A stretch of 64,000 bases of DNA from Chloroflexota bacterium (GCA_027310565.1 DAIDAP010000023.1:62001-126000); one strand, 5' to 3'. Shown: positions 31,476-41,420, counted from the first letter of the stretch. Notes: generated by a model not told the origin, from the sequence alone. Made by a program: numbers and translations.

Positions 31476-32738
31476 TCAACGCCACGCCGCGGTGGATGGC
31501 GCGCGACGGGCGACGAAGAGCCACAGCCCGGCGGTGATGACCAGCGCGACCGCGGCGCTCCACCCGAGCGACGCGTGGATCCCCACGACGCCGCCGAGCA
31601 GGCCCACGGTGGCGCCGCTGCCGACGCGCAGGCCGTTCTGCGACATCGAGAAGAGCCCGACCACGCGGCCGCGCCGGTCGGGCGGCGCGTCGAGCTGAAC
31701 GATCGTCTGCGCGAGCGCGCTGAAGCCGAGGTTCAGGAAGCCCGCCGCGAAGAGCGCGGCGACGGCGACCCCGAAGCTGCGCGTGACCGCGAACGCGACG
31801 ATCGAGAGCGCCCAGGCGACGCCCATGCCGATCGCCGGCGCGACCGCGGGGCGCCGCAGCCAGCTCCACCACTCGAGCGCCACGCCCGCGGTCACCGCGC
31901 CCGCGGCGCTCGCGGTGAGCAGCACGCTGTAGCCGATCTCCCCCTGGGCGCCGGGGATCTCCGCCGAGAACTGCGGCATCTGCGCCTGGTACGCGTTGCC
32001 GACGAGCAGGCTCGTCGCGCCGGCGAGCGCGACCATCGCCAGGATCACCGGCTGCCGCGAGACGTCGCGCATGGTGCGCCACGCGTCGGCCAGGGAGAGG
32101 CTCGTCTGCGCCACGCGCAGCGCGCCGTGGTGGACGTGCCCGGTGTACGGCGTGCGGAAGAGCCAGGCGATGAGCGGGAGGTACAGCAGGCCGTTCGCGA
32201 CGAGCCCGTAGGCGGGGCCGAGCGTGAGCAGGAGCGCGCCGCCGACCGCCGGCCCGAACAGGATGCCCAGGTTGCGGCTGGTCGCGTTGAGGCGTACGGC
32301 GCTCTGCAGCTCGTCGCGCCCGACGACGTCGTAGAAGAAGAGCTGGCTCGCGGGCGTCCAGAGCGCTCCCGCGACGCCGTGGAGGACCAGGAGGAGCGCC
32401 GCGTGCCACGCTTCGAGCGTTCCCGTCAGGAAGAGCGCCGCCCACGAGAAGGACACGACGACGAAGAGCGCCTGACCCGCCTGGATGATGCGGCGGCAGT
32501 CGTAGCGGTCGGCGAGCGCGCCGAAGGTGATGCCGAAGAGCAGGAACGGCGCCCAGTGGCTGATGACCGCGAAGCCGGCGAGCGCGGGCGACTGGAACCG
32601 CTCGTAGATGAGCCAGTACGTGATGACGTGCTCGACGTTGTCGGCCATCATCGCGACGAGGCCGACGACGAAGTAGACCCGGAAGTCGCCGTGACGCAGC
32701 GCGGCGAACGCCTCGCCCCGCGGGGCCGCGACGGTCAG
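31476..32738 (-). CDS. MFS transporter (enterobactin exporter-like)
   Basis: 420 residues, 12 helices of the MFS_3/EntS-like group: LRHGDFRVYFVVGLVAMMAD, then FGITFGALADRYDCRRIIQA (motif A) and ALWTPASQLFFYDVVGRDEL. No ATG, GTG or TTG occurs near the conserved N-terminus; the only fitting codon is CTG at 32738, which overlaps the upstream stop as CTGA. The first ATG is inside helix 1. Translation is therefore probably coupled to the small membrane gene upstream. Substrate unknown. Confidence 0.8.
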   Translation of the reverse strand: MTVAAPRGEAFAALRHGDFRVYFVVGLVAMMADNVEHVITYWLIYERFQSPALAGFAVISHWAPFLLFGITFGALADRYDCRRIIQAGQALFVVVSFSWAALFLTGTLEAWHAALLLVLHGVAGALWTPASQLFFYDVVGRDELQSAVRLNATSRNLGILFGPAVGGALLLTLGPAYGLVANGLLYLPLIAWLFRTPYTGHVHHGALRVAQTSLSLADAWRTMRDVSRQPVILAMVALAGATSLLVGNAYQAQMPQFSAEIPGAQGEIGYSVLLTASAAGAVTAGVALEWWSWLRRPAVAPAIGMGVAWALSIVAFAVTRSFGVAVAALFAAGFLNLGFSALAQTIVQLDAPPDRRGRVVGLFSMSQNGLRVGSGATVGLLGGVVGIHASLGWSAAVALVITAGLWLFVARRAPSTAAWR

Positions 32739-32887
32739 CTGCGGGGCTCTTGTTCCGTCTTCGTGCCGCGCCGGCGCGCGGCGACGGCGCCGACGACGAC
32801 GAGGACCACGGCGCCGGCGATGAGCACCTCGAGAGAGCCGCTGCCCAGGTCCGGGCTGATGCCGAAGAGCCGCTCGATCCAGTCCAT
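32735..32887 (-). CDS. Small single-pass membrane protein
   Basis: 50 residues beginning MDWIERLFGISPDLGSGSLE, then one hydrophobic helix (VLIAGAVVLVVVGAVAARRR) with a positive C-terminal side. GGAGG lies 9 nt before the ATG. It overlaps the following MFS gene by 4 bp (CTGA), suggesting translational coupling and perhaps a functional pair. No family recognised. Confidence 0.6.
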   Translation of the reverse strand: MDWIERLFGISPDLGSGSLEVLIAGAVVLVVVGAVAARRRGTKTEQEPRS

Positions 32888-33000
32888 CGGTGGGACCTCC
32901 ACTCCGTGCTGCGCCCGAGTGTACGGCGCTCCCGACGACCCGGGCATCGCCGCGCTGCACGAGGCCATCGTCGGGATGAGGGAAGCGCGCATCGTGCTCC

Positions 33001-33225
33001 GTGACGAGTGCCCCGGACGGCGGCACCGCGGAGTGTCGCGCGAAGGCGAAGGAGCTGCGTGGCGCGTTCAAGGACGCGCGCCGCGCGGCCATCGCGAGGC
33101 ACCACGAGCTCCGTCTCGCGCAGAAGGCCGCGCGCGCCGAGGCACGCGACGCCGCGACGGCCGAGGCCGGGGCCGCACGCGATGCCGCGAAGGCCGCGCG
33201 GAAGGCGGCTACTCGCCGACGGTGA
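33001..33225 (+). CDS. Small Ala/Arg/Lys-rich protein
   Basis: 74 residues from a GTG start, highly basic and alanine-rich (KAARAEARDAATAEAGAARD), predicted to be one long helix ending in AATRRR. It resembles low-complexity histone-like tails or a coiled coil, but such composition can also arise by chance in GC-rich DNA. It overlaps the end of the convergent macroglobulin gene by 17 bp. Real coding status uncertain. Confidence 0.35.
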   Translation: MTSAPDGGTAECRAKAKELRGAFKDARRAAIARHHELRLAQKAARAEARDAATAEAGAARDAAKAARKAATRRR

Positions 33226-36200
33226 ACCGCGTGCTGTCGCTCCGGCCGAAGACCTCCGGGAAGTAGCCCTCCTCCGCGACCGCAGGCGCGACGAAGAAGT
33301 CGCCGACGGTCGTGGCGCGCGCGTAGTACACGTACTCGTAGACGCCCTTCGCGAGCCGGTCGCTCGACAGCACGGCGCGGTCGTCGCGGAGCTCGACCGA
33401 CTGCCACGGGCTGTAGTACCAGCCGTACCACGGCGCGACGAACGCGCCCTGCCGCTTCTCCGCGGCCTTCTGGCGCTCCTCCTCGAGCCGCGCTCGGAGC
33501 GCCGGATCGACGTTCGCGAGGCGCGCGTCGACGGGCTCGAGCCCGGCCGGGAGCGGGTCCTCGATCCGCACGTAGGCCCGATCCGCCTCCGCGACGATGG
33601 TCATCGTCACGCGCACGACCTCGCCGAGCCTCGCGCTCGTGACCGGCGTCGCCGGGTCGTCCAGCGGCGAGTAGGAGCGCGAGATCGCGAAGCCGCGGTT
33701 GAGCGCCTCGATCTCGCGCGCCGGCGTGGCGTAGCGCAGGTCGATCGTGTAGTAGAGGCGGCCCGGCCCGCCGAGGCCGCGCTCGAAGGCGACGCGGTCG
33801 ATGGCGCCGAGCGTGAGGTCGGTGAGCGGCAGCGTCTTCTCGTCGCTCGCGGGCTCCCCGGGCCGCGCGAGCCCGGAGAGGACCTCACGCTCGCCGAGCG
33901 TGACGCGGTAGGCGAAGCTCCCGCCGAGCTCGCCCGTGGTGACGGCGTACGCGGCGAGGCTCGCCATGCCGAGCGCGCGATCGATCGTCGTGCGCCACTC
34001 GCCGGTCGAGCGCGCGACGACGAGCCAGCGCACGGTCTGCGGGAGCAGCGCGTGATCCGGAGCGACCCGCGCGAGCGCGAGCGACACGAGCGCGGTGGTC
34101 GCGGTGCTCGTCATGAACGGGCCGCGGCGATCGGCCGCGTCCTCCCAGTGATTGCCGTTCGCGCTCGGGATCGTCGCCGCGGCGAGGTCGGCCAGCAGCG
34201 CGCGCGCCGCGGCGCCGCCGCCCTGCCCGCTCTCGTCGAGGGCGAGGAGCAGGTACGCGCGGCCCCAGCTCGAGAGCAGCGCCCGGTACTGCTCGAACAG
34301 CGCCATGGCCGGCACGCGCGCGTCGCCGCTCGTCGACACGGAGGCGAGCCCCGCGAGGACCAGCGCCTTCTGGTCGAGGCTGGACGGGCGCGCGACGTCG
34401 CTCGGACGATTCACGTACGCGCGCACGTACTCCGACGCGCGCTCCGCGGTGTCGGCTCCGAGGGCGATGCCGTCGTCCTTCGCCTGGCCGAGCGCGAGGA
34501 GCACCCACGCCGTCACGTTCGGGTCGGTCGCGCACAGCGGGTCGTCGCACCAGGCCCAGCCGCCGTCGCCGCGCTGGCGGCCGATGAGCCCCGCGACGTC
34601 GCTCGCGACGCGCGCGTCGTAGGCCGGCGTCGCCGCGCCGGCGCTCCGCTCCGCGCGGCGCGCCGCCAGCGTCGCGATGAGACGGCTCGCGACGTACTCG
34701 GCCCCCTCGAGCGGCCGCGGCGCGAAGGACGGGAGCTCGTCCTTCAATGACGTCACCAGCGCCGAGCGCACCGCGATCCGCAGCGAGCCGTGCCGCTGAT
34801 CGGCGTACGCGGGAAGGTAGACGGCCTCGACCTGGCTCTCGTCGGTCACGATCCCGCCGGTCGAGACGGTCTCCGGCGTGACGTCGAGCGACGAGGGGAT
34901 CTCGAGCGTGACCGCGTCCGAGAGCCCGCCGGTGCCGGTCGCGGTGAAGGTCACTCGCACCGTGCCCTCGGCCGTCGCGAGCGCGGGCCAGCTCACCGAG
35001 GCGGTGCCGCCGGCGGGGATCGTCACGGTGCGCGGCGCGCCGTCGCCGAGCTCGATGCCCTCTGCCGCGACGCTCACGGTCGCGGTCGTGCTCGCGGACG
35101 TCTGGTCGTTCACCAGCGCACGGAGCTGCACGCGGTCGCCGACGCGCACGAAGCGCGGAAGCGCGGGGCGGAGGAGGAGCGGCTTGGTCGAGACGAGCTC
35201 GTTCGTGCCCTCGCCCACCATGGTGCTCCCGCTGACCGCGCGCGCGGCCATGCGCCACGTCGTGAGGTTGTCCGGCATGACCACGTCCACGGCCGCGCGT
35301 CCGTTCGCGTCCGTGACGACCTGCGCCGCCCAGTACGCGGTGTTGCGGAAGTCCTTGCGCGCGTCCTCGCGGCCGGCGATGGTGCCGCCCGCGCCCCCCT
35401 TGCCCTGGCGCGCGATCTCGGCGACGACGTCGTTCCAGCGGTCGACCGAGACCGAGAGCGACGACGTCGTGGAGACGGAGAGCCCGCGCTCGAACCAGAA
35501 CGCGCGCAGGCCGTCCGGCCCCCGCTCCTCCTGCAGCGAGAGCACGGCCTTGTCGACGACCGCGACCGAGACCTCGGCCCTCACCGGGCGGCCCGCGGAG
35601 TCGGTGACGCGGATCTCGTACCGCACCGTGTCGCCGGGCTTCGCCTGCGCGCGGTCGGGCGTGATCGCGACGTTCAGCGCGCGCGTCGACGTCGAGACCG
35701 GCAGCTCGACGTAGCCCACCTTGTACCGCGGGACCGGGTCCTCGGCCGTCGGCGGCCGGTAGAGCACGACCGAGACGAACACGTCGGGCACCGCACGGTC
35801 GGGGATCGGGATGCGCAGCCGCTCGCTGTTCGTCGCGAACGTGCGCACTTCGCGCGTCTGGATCTTGCCGCGCTCGACGGTGACCAGGCCCGTGGCTCCG
35901 GCGAACGGCGCGGGGACGAGGATCTCCGCCGTGTCGCCGACCTCGTAGCGCGGCTTGTCGGCGACGAGCTTGATCGTGTCGTCGTTGGTGACCTGCCAGA
36001 GCGCGAAGCCCTCGCCGGCGACCCAGGCGTACGCCGCCGAGCGCGCGACGCGCCCCGCCTCGTCGCGGATCTCCGCGACGAGGCGCAGCACGGCCGACCG
36101 GTCGGGCGTGTACGCGACGGCCGCGGTGCCGTCGGCCCCCGTCGTCGCGTCCAGCGTCGCGAGGAGCGTGTCCCTCGGCTCGCTGCGGTAGGTGCGGCCG

Positions 36201-39061
36201 CCTCCCGGGACCTCCACCTTCGTCGTGATCCACTCGCGCTGGTAGACCCTGACCGCGACGGGCCTGCCGCCGGCGAGGCGGCCCGCGACGTCGACGGTCA
36301 CGAGCCGGATCGTCGCCGGCCGGCCCGCGCTCATGACGTAGCCGTCGGTGCGGATCCCGGCCTGCAGCGCGGCGGGATGGACCGTGACCTCCGTGCTGCC
36401 GGCGACGGCCTGACCGTTCGCGTCGGTGATCGTCGCGGAGAGCGTGAAGCGCTGCGCGCCCTCGGCGGCGTTCAGCACCGCGGGGATCGCGTAGCTCGCG
36501 ACGCCGTCCGCTCCGGTCCTCGCGGTCCCCTTCGCGCGCACCGCCTCGCGCGCGACGGCGGTGAGCCAGGGGTCGTAGTCGCCGAACGAGTAGTCCTCGA
36601 ACCCCGCCACCGCCGGCACGAACGGCGCGGCGATCGCGGTGTACTCCACCGTCGCGTCCGCGACCGGGCCGCCGAAGAAGTACGACGCCTCGGTGCGCAC
36701 GCGGATCTCCTCGCCGTCGACGTACGCGGTCTTCGCGGCGGCGGTCGCGACCTGGAACTCGGGCTTGCGGAACTCGGCGACGAGGAAGCTGTTGGCCGCG
36801 ATCCACAAGCCGCGCGCGTTGCCCGTGGACTGCTCGACGCTGATGGCGTAGTCGCCGAGCGGCGCGTCCGCCGGGATCGCGAACGACCCCGCGTACGAGC
36901 CGAACGGGGAGAGGCCGATCTTCTCGCGGGTGAGCTCCTGGCCGCGCGCGTTGCGGAGCACGAGCTCGAGCGGCGGATCCTGCGCCGGGACGCGGTAGGC
37001 CGCGTCGTCGTCCGCGCGGATGATCGCCTTGTAGCGGACGGTCTCGCCGGGAAGGTAGATCGGACGGTCCGTGTAGAGCTGGCCGACCCACTGCCGCGCC
37101 TCGTACTCGCCGGGCAGCCCGTACTGGTAGGCCGACGCGCCCTGCCAGCGCGTGCTCACGACCCCGAAGCGGGTCCCGCCGCGCAGCTCCAGGTAGTAGG
37201 AGCGGTCGATGCTGCTGCCGGGGTAGGGGATCGGGACGGTCGTCCGCGCGAGGCCGCTCGCGTCGGTGACCAGCTCGGAGGCGCCGAGACCGGCGCCGGT
37301 CACGCGCACGGTCGCCCCGGGCACGGGCCGCCCGGTGTCGTGGTCGAGCGCCCACACCAGGAGCTCGTCGCTGGAGAGCTTCGTCACGAGCTCGGTGTCG
37401 ACCACCGCGAACGCGAACATCGACCGGACCTGTCCGCTCGTGCGCAGGAAGTAGTACCCGCGCGGCAGCGGGCCGCCGCCGGAGAGCGAGGTCGCGCCGA
37501 GGACGACCTGGTTCCTCTTCGCGTCGAGCGTCTCGGTCCACGCGCGCAGCGGCGTCGTCGCCGGGGTGAAGCCGCTCGCCGTCGAGCCGAAGTCGTGCAT
37601 GAGCGCGGCGCCGGTCTTCGCGTCGACCGACCAGAGCGTGAACTCGACCGACGGCGTGTTCGTCGCCTGGAAGTAGAGGACCGGCTCGGCCGACGCGGCG
37701 TACGTGGCGCTCTGGCTCCAGCCGGGCAGGGCGAGCGACACCGAGGAGGGCAGGTCGCCGGTGGTGAAGGCGAACTCCGCCGGGCCGAGCGGGCTGCCGT
37801 AGCGGTCCAGCGCTCCGGCGGCCCAGCGCACGGTGTACGAGGTCGCAGGCTCGAGCGCGACGGAGACCGACACGAGCTGCTCGCTCGTGTTCACGCGGCC
37901 CTCGAGGTCCTTGGCGGTGAAGCCCGAGATGCTGATCTTGCCATCGAGCGTCCGCTCGTCCATCGGCGTCGCGAACTGGATCGAGACGCCGTACCGGCCG
38001 GCGTTCGTCTCCCGGTCGCGCGGCTGCGTGGACTGGATCGACGGCGGCGGGGCCGTCGTGAACGACGCGCCGTACGCGGTCGTGCTCACGCCGCGCGCCT
38101 GGCCCCTCACGCCGGCGGCCACGCTCGCGGTGTAGCGCGCACCGGGCTTCAGGCGGGCCGCGGGCGTGAAGGTCGCGACCGTGTCGCCCTCGCTCCACGC
38201 GACCGTGCCCGCGACCGCCGCGGCGCCCTCCTCGGTCAGCGTGATCGCGCTCGCGCTCGCGCGGTCCATCGGCTGGTTGAACGCGATCGTGACCGGCTGG
38301 GAAGGGCCCGCGAAGAGCGTGTTGTCGCGCGGCGTGAACGAGGCGACGCCGGGCGTCACCGTGGTGAACGTGGAGGTGAAGTCCCGCTCGAGCGCGCCGT
38401 CCGCGGCGGAGGTCACGCCCTTCGGGACGACGACGGTGTACGTCGTGCTCGGCGCGAGGTCCGTCGGCACGAAGCGGTAGATGGAGGTGTTCAGCCACTC
38501 GCCCTTGCCCCGGAGCGCGGGCTCGATGCGGATCGGCACCGCGGTGCTCTGGGCGTCGAGCGTCGTGAGCGCCGCGACCGAGCGGTTGAACTGCACCAGG
38601 ATCTGGGCGCCCAGGGGGACCTCGACGTCGCCGTCGCCGGGGATCACCTGCCGCACGACGAGCTTGCCCGCGACGGTGAAGGTGCGCGACACCGCACGCG
38701 CGAGCCCCGCCTCGGGCCGCGCGGCGACGTTCACGGTGTAGGTCGCGCCGCGCACCAGCCCCGGGAACGCCGGCTGGAAGAGCAGCGTGCGCTCGCTCAC
38801 CCAGGCGTAGGTCCCCGGCGTAGCGGGCGCGAGCGCGAAGAGCGCTTCGGGCGTGCGCGCCTCGGGCGCGCGCGGGTACGTGACCTGGATCGGGTCGAGC
38901 CGGCCGACCTCGCCGCCGCCGGGCGTGATCGCGAAGCCCTCCGGATCGGGGACCCCGACCACGTCGCGGCCGGCGGTCTGGAGCAGGACGATCGCGCCGA
39001 GCAGCAGCACGCCGGTGAGGATCGCGGCGCGCAGCTCCGCGGCGCGGCGCACGGTCGTCAT
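33209..39061 (-). CDS. Alpha-2-macroglobulin-like protein without thioester
   Basis: 1950 residues. N-terminal membrane anchor (residues 8-28), several Ig-like/Big_5 repeats (each ending TYTVNVA, TYTVVVP, RYTASVA, SYTVRWA), the MG2 motif YTDRPIYLPGETVRYKAIIR, the A2M centre (AYWAAQVVTDANGRAAVDVV and MPDNLTTWRM) and a helical thioester-domain-like toroid. The CxEQ thioester is replaced by EGAEY followed by VASRLIA, near residue 1450. Bacterial members sit in the envelope as protease traps or surveillance proteins. The gene starts within ATGA of the pbpC stop, so macroglobulin and PBP1C are coupled as in yfhM-pbpC of enterics. Confidence 0.9.
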   Translation of the reverse strand: MTTVRRAAELRAAILTGVLLLGAIVLLQTAGRDVVGVPDPEGFAITPGGGEVGRLDPIQVTYPRAPEARTPEALFALAPATPGTYAWVSERTLLFQPAFPGLVRGATYTVNVAARPEAGLARAVSRTFTVAGKLVVRQVIPGDGDVEVPLGAQILVQFNRSVAALTTLDAQSTAVPIRIEPALRGKGEWLNTSIYRFVPTDLAPSTTYTVVVPKGVTSAADGALERDFTSTFTTVTPGVASFTPRDNTLFAGPSQPVTIAFNQPMDRASASAITLTEEGAAAVAGTVAWSEGDTVATFTPAARLKPGARYTASVAAGVRGQARGVSTTAYGASFTTAPPPSIQSTQPRDRETNAGRYGVSIQFATPMDERTLDGKISISGFTAKDLEGRVNTSEQLVSVSVALEPATSYTVRWAAGALDRYGSPLGPAEFAFTTGDLPSSVSLALPGWSQSATYAASAEPVLYFQATNTPSVEFTLWSVDAKTGAALMHDFGSTASGFTPATTPLRAWTETLDAKRNQVVLGATSLSGGGPLPRGYYFLRTSGQVRSMFAFAVVDTELVTKLSSDELLVWALDHDTGRPVPGATVRVTGAGLGASELVTDASGLARTTVPIPYPGSSIDRSYYLELRGGTRFGVVSTRWQGASAYQYGLPGEYEARQWVGQLYTDRPIYLPGETVRYKAIIRADDDAAYRVPAQDPPLELVLRNARGQELTREKIGLSPFGSYAGSFAIPADAPLGDYAISVEQSTGNARGLWIAANSFLVAEFRKPEFQVATAAAKTAYVDGEEIRVRTEASYFFGGPVADATVEYTAIAAPFVPAVAGFEDYSFGDYDPWLTAVAREAVRAKGTARTGADGVASYAIPAVLNAAEGAQRFTLSATITDANGQAVAGSTEVTVHPAALQAGIRTDGYVMSAGRPATIRLVTVDVAGRLAGGRPVAVRVYQREWITTKVEVPGGGRTYRSEPRDTLLATLDATTGADGTAAVAYTPDRSAVLRLVAEIRDEAGRVARSAAYAWVAGEGFALWQVTNDDTIKLVADKPRYEVGDTAEILVPAPFAGATGLVTVERGKIQTREVRTFATNSERLRIPIPDRAVPDVFVSVVLYRPPTAEDPVPRYKVGYVELPVSTSTRALNVAITPDRAQAKPGDTVRYEIRVTDSAGRPVRAEVSVAVVDKAVLSLQEERGPDGLRAFWFERGLSVSTTSSLSVSVDRWNDVVAEIARQGKGGAGGTIAGREDARKDFRNTAYWAAQVVTDANGRAAVDVVMPDNLTTWRMAARAVSGSTMVGEGTNELVSTKPLLLRPALPRFVRVGDRVQLRALVNDQTSASTTATVSVAAEGIELGDGAPRTVTIPAGGTASVSWPALATAEGTVRVTFTATGTGGLSDAVTLEIPSSLDVTPETVSTGGIVTDESQVEAVYLPAYADQRHGSLRIAVRSALVTSLKDELPSFAPRPLEGAEYVASRLIATLAARRAERSAGAATPAYDARVASDVAGLIGRQRGDGGWAWCDDPLCATDPNVTAWVLLALGQAKDDGIALGADTAERASEYVRAYVNRPSDVARPSSLDQKALVLAGLASVSTSGDARVPAMALFEQYRALLSSWGRAYLLLALDESGQGGGAAARALLADLAAATIPSANGNHWEDAADRRGPFMTSTATTALVSLALARVAPDHALLPQTVRWLVVARSTGEWRTTIDRALGMASLAAYAVTTGELGGSFAYRVTLGEREVLSGLARPGEPASDEKTLPLTDLTLGAIDRVAFERGLGGPGRLYYTIDLRYATPAREIEALNRGFAISRSYSPLDDPATPVTSARLGEVVRVTMTIVAEADRAYVRIEDPLPAGLEPVDARLANVDPALRARLEEERQKAAEKRQGAFVAPWYGWYYSPWQSVELRDDRAVLSSDRLAKGVYEYVYYARATTVGDFFVAPAVAEEGYFPEVFGRSDSTRFTVGE

Positions 39062-41343
39062 CGGCGCACCTCGAAGACGCTCGTCGCCTGCGATGTCCCC
39101 GCGCTGACGCGCAGCACGTGCGTGCCCGGGCTGAGGGTCCACAGCACGCTCGGATCGGAGGCGCCCGCCTCGCCGACGACGGTCCCGTCGATCGCGAACG
39201 TCACCCGTTCGACGCCCGGTGCGAGCGCGGCGCGCAGGACGATCGCCTGCTCGGCCAGCTCGGGCGCGAGGACGAGCACGCTCCCGGGCGCCGGCGAGAC
39301 GATGCGGACCGCGTCGCCGGCGGCGCGACCCGCGTACAGCAGCAGCCCGGCCTCGGCCGCCCAGGGGCGCGCCTCGAGCGGCGGGTCGATCACGACGCGC
39401 CCCGCGGCGTCGCGCGTGTAGTAGCGCTCGACCGCGGTCGGCTCGGTCCCGGCGACGAAGAGCTCGCGCACGGGCGTGGGGCACGCCGGTCCCGGGAGCA
39501 GGCCCGTCGGCGCGCAGACCGTCGCCTCGACGACGCCGGCCGGTCGGTCGTACCAGGTCATCGTCCTGGTCAACGCGGCGGCCATCATGATGTCGCGCCA
39601 GAGCGGCGCGGCCGCGTCCACGCCGGACACGCCGATCATCGGCGAGCCGTCGGCGTTCCCGATCCACACGCCCACCGCCACCTCCGGCGTGTAGCCGAGC
39701 GACCAGTCGTCGCGGTAGGCGGTGCTCGTCCCGCTCTTCACCGCGGCCCGGAACGGCAGCTCGAACGGCGTCGTGTAGCCGAAGCCGACGATGCGCGCGT
39801 CGGGGTCGGCGAGGACGTCGCTCAACACGTACGCGCGCTCCGGCGAGAGCACGCGTACAGGCGCCGCCGCGGGACGCTCGTAGAGGACGCGGCCGGCGCC
39901 GTCGCGCACGCGCGAGACGGCGTACGGCGCGGCGAGCTCGCCCCGCGCGCCGAGCGCGGCGTACGCGGCGGTGAGGTCGAGCAGGCGCACGTCTCCGCCG
40001 CCGAGGGTGAGCGCGAGGCCGTACGACTCGGGCGCCGAGAGCGTCGTCAGGCCGAAGCGGTTCGTGATCTCGAGCATCGCGTCGAGCCCGAGCGCGTCGA
40101 GCGTGCGCACCGCGGGCACGTTCAGCGAGCTCCCCAGCGCGATGCGCAGCGGCACGACGCCATGGAACGCGCGGTCGTAGTTGAACGGCGCGTACGGCCC
40201 CGCGGCGCCCGCGAACGCCGTCGGCACGTCGAGGAGCGGCGTGGCCGCGGTGTAGCCGCGCTCGAGCGCCGCGGCGTAGAGCAGCGGCTTCAGCGCCGAG
40301 CCGGGCTGGCGCGGCGTGACCGCCATGTTGATCGCCGCGCCGCTCCGTGGATCGCCATCCGCCGCGCTGCCCACCATCGCGAGGATGCGACCCGTGCCCG
40401 GCTCGATCGCGACGACCGCCGCGTCGGTCACGTTGCGGTCGCCCAGCGCGTCCACGCGCACGCGCGCCAGGCGCTCGGCCTCGCTCTGCAGCGCGCCGTC
40501 GAGCGTCGTCTCGATGACGAGCCCGTCGCGCCGCGCGAGGTCGGGCCGCACGCGCGCGAGCTCGGCGCGCGCGTACGCGACGAATTGCGCCGCGACCGGA
40601 GGCAGGAGCGCGGGCAGCGGCCGGATCGGCTCCGCGAGCGCCGCGTCGCCCTCCGCGCGCGTCGCGACGCCGTCCTCGACCATGCGCCCGAGCACGTACG
40701 CCTGCCGCTCGCGCGCGGCGCGCTCGGCCGCCGGCGTCGCGTAGTCGGACGGGCTCTGCGGCAGACCCGCGAGGTAGGCCGCGTGCGCGAGGTCGAGGTT
40801 CGCGGCGCTGACGCCGAAGTACACGCGTGCGGCGGCCTCCACGCCGTACGCCCCGCGGCCGTAGTAGACGTCGTTCAGGTAGAGCTCGAGGATCTCGCGC
40901 TTGCTGCGGCGCGCCTCGAGCTGGAGCGCGAGGAGCGCCTCGCGCGCCTTGCGCACGAGGAGCGGCGCGCCGTCGTCCGCGAGGTACAGCCGCCGCGCGA
41001 GCTGCTGGGTGATCGTCGACGCGCCGGACGTGCGCACCGGGAGCTGCGCGATCGCGCGGGCGATCGCGATCGGATCGACGCCGGGGTGCTGGAGGAAGCG
41101 GCGGTCCTCCGCCGAGACGGTCGCCTGCACCATCCGGGGCGCGACCGCGTCGAGCGGCACGGGGATGCGGAAGCCGTCGGCGCCGTCGCGCTCGAGGACG
41201 TCGCCCTGCGCGTCGAGCACGACCGTGCCGGGTACGGGCGCGCGCGTCTCGGGGGCGTCGAGCGGGGCGACGCGCGCGTAGCCCGCGAGCGACAGCGCCA
41301 CGAGGGCGGCCGCGAGGGCGGCGGCGCGCGGGAGACGACGCAT
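39058..41343 (-). CDS. pbpC: Penicillin-binding protein 1C
   Basis: 761 residues. One N-terminal membrane helix, a GT51 glycosyltransferase domain (SAEDRRFLQHPGVDP with catalytic Glu, then TITQQLARRLYL), a transpeptidase domain with SALK (active Ser), SSLN and KSGTST motifs, and a C-terminal BiPBP_C domain (IVSPAPGSVLVLAPE). Polymerises and crosslinks glycan outside the membrane. First gene of the pair with the macroglobulin-like protein. A strong 25 bp palindrome lies 53 bp upstream. Confidence 0.93.
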   Translation of the reverse strand: MRRLPRAAALAAALVALSLAGYARVAPLDAPETRAPVPGTVVLDAQGDVLERDGADGFRIPVPLDAVAPRMVQATVSAEDRRFLQHPGVDPIAIARAIAQLPVRTSGASTITQQLARRLYLADDGAPLLVRKAREALLALQLEARRSKREILELYLNDVYYGRGAYGVEAAARVYFGVSAANLDLAHAAYLAGLPQSPSDYATPAAERAARERQAYVLGRMVEDGVATRAEGDAALAEPIRPLPALLPPVAAQFVAYARAELARVRPDLARRDGLVIETTLDGALQSEAERLARVRVDALGDRNVTDAAVVAIEPGTGRILAMVGSAADGDPRSGAAINMAVTPRQPGSALKPLLYAAALERGYTAATPLLDVPTAFAGAAGPYAPFNYDRAFHGVVPLRIALGSSLNVPAVRTLDALGLDAMLEITNRFGLTTLSAPESYGLALTLGGGDVRLLDLTAAYAALGARGELAAPYAVSRVRDGAGRVLYERPAAAPVRVLSPERAYVLSDVLADPDARIVGFGYTTPFELPFRAAVKSGTSTAYRDDWSLGYTPEVAVGVWIGNADGSPMIGVSGVDAAAPLWRDIMMAAALTRTMTWYDRPAGVVEATVCAPTGLLPGPACPTPVRELFVAGTEPTAVERYYTRDAAGRVVIDPPLEARPWAAEAGLLLYAGRAAGDAVRIVSPAPGSVLVLAPELAEQAIVLRAALAPGVERVTFAIDGTVVGEAGASDPSVLWTLSPGTHVLRVSAGTSQATSVFEVRR

Positions 41344-41395
41344 CCGCGGATCATCCTCGCGCCTCCGGCAAGCGTCGTCAGATGCCAGATGGCCG

Positions 41396-41420
41396 AAGTG
41401 CTACGACCGTCGTAACACTT
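41396..41420. repeat. 25 bp interrupted palindrome upstream of pbpC
   Basis: AAGTG-n-TACGAC-n-GTCGTA-n-CACTT: 11 paired positions per arm, broken only by one mismatched base on each side. It lies between the LLM gene end and the pbpC start. It has no T tract on the minus strand, so it fits an operator better than a factor-independent terminator. Confidence 0.55.

Noticed and set aside
34790-39421. Plus-strand open frame of 1543 codons opposite the macroglobulin gene
   Set aside because: Arg/Ala/Gly/Asp-rich, no domains, antisense to a clear gene; a GC-driven shadow frame.
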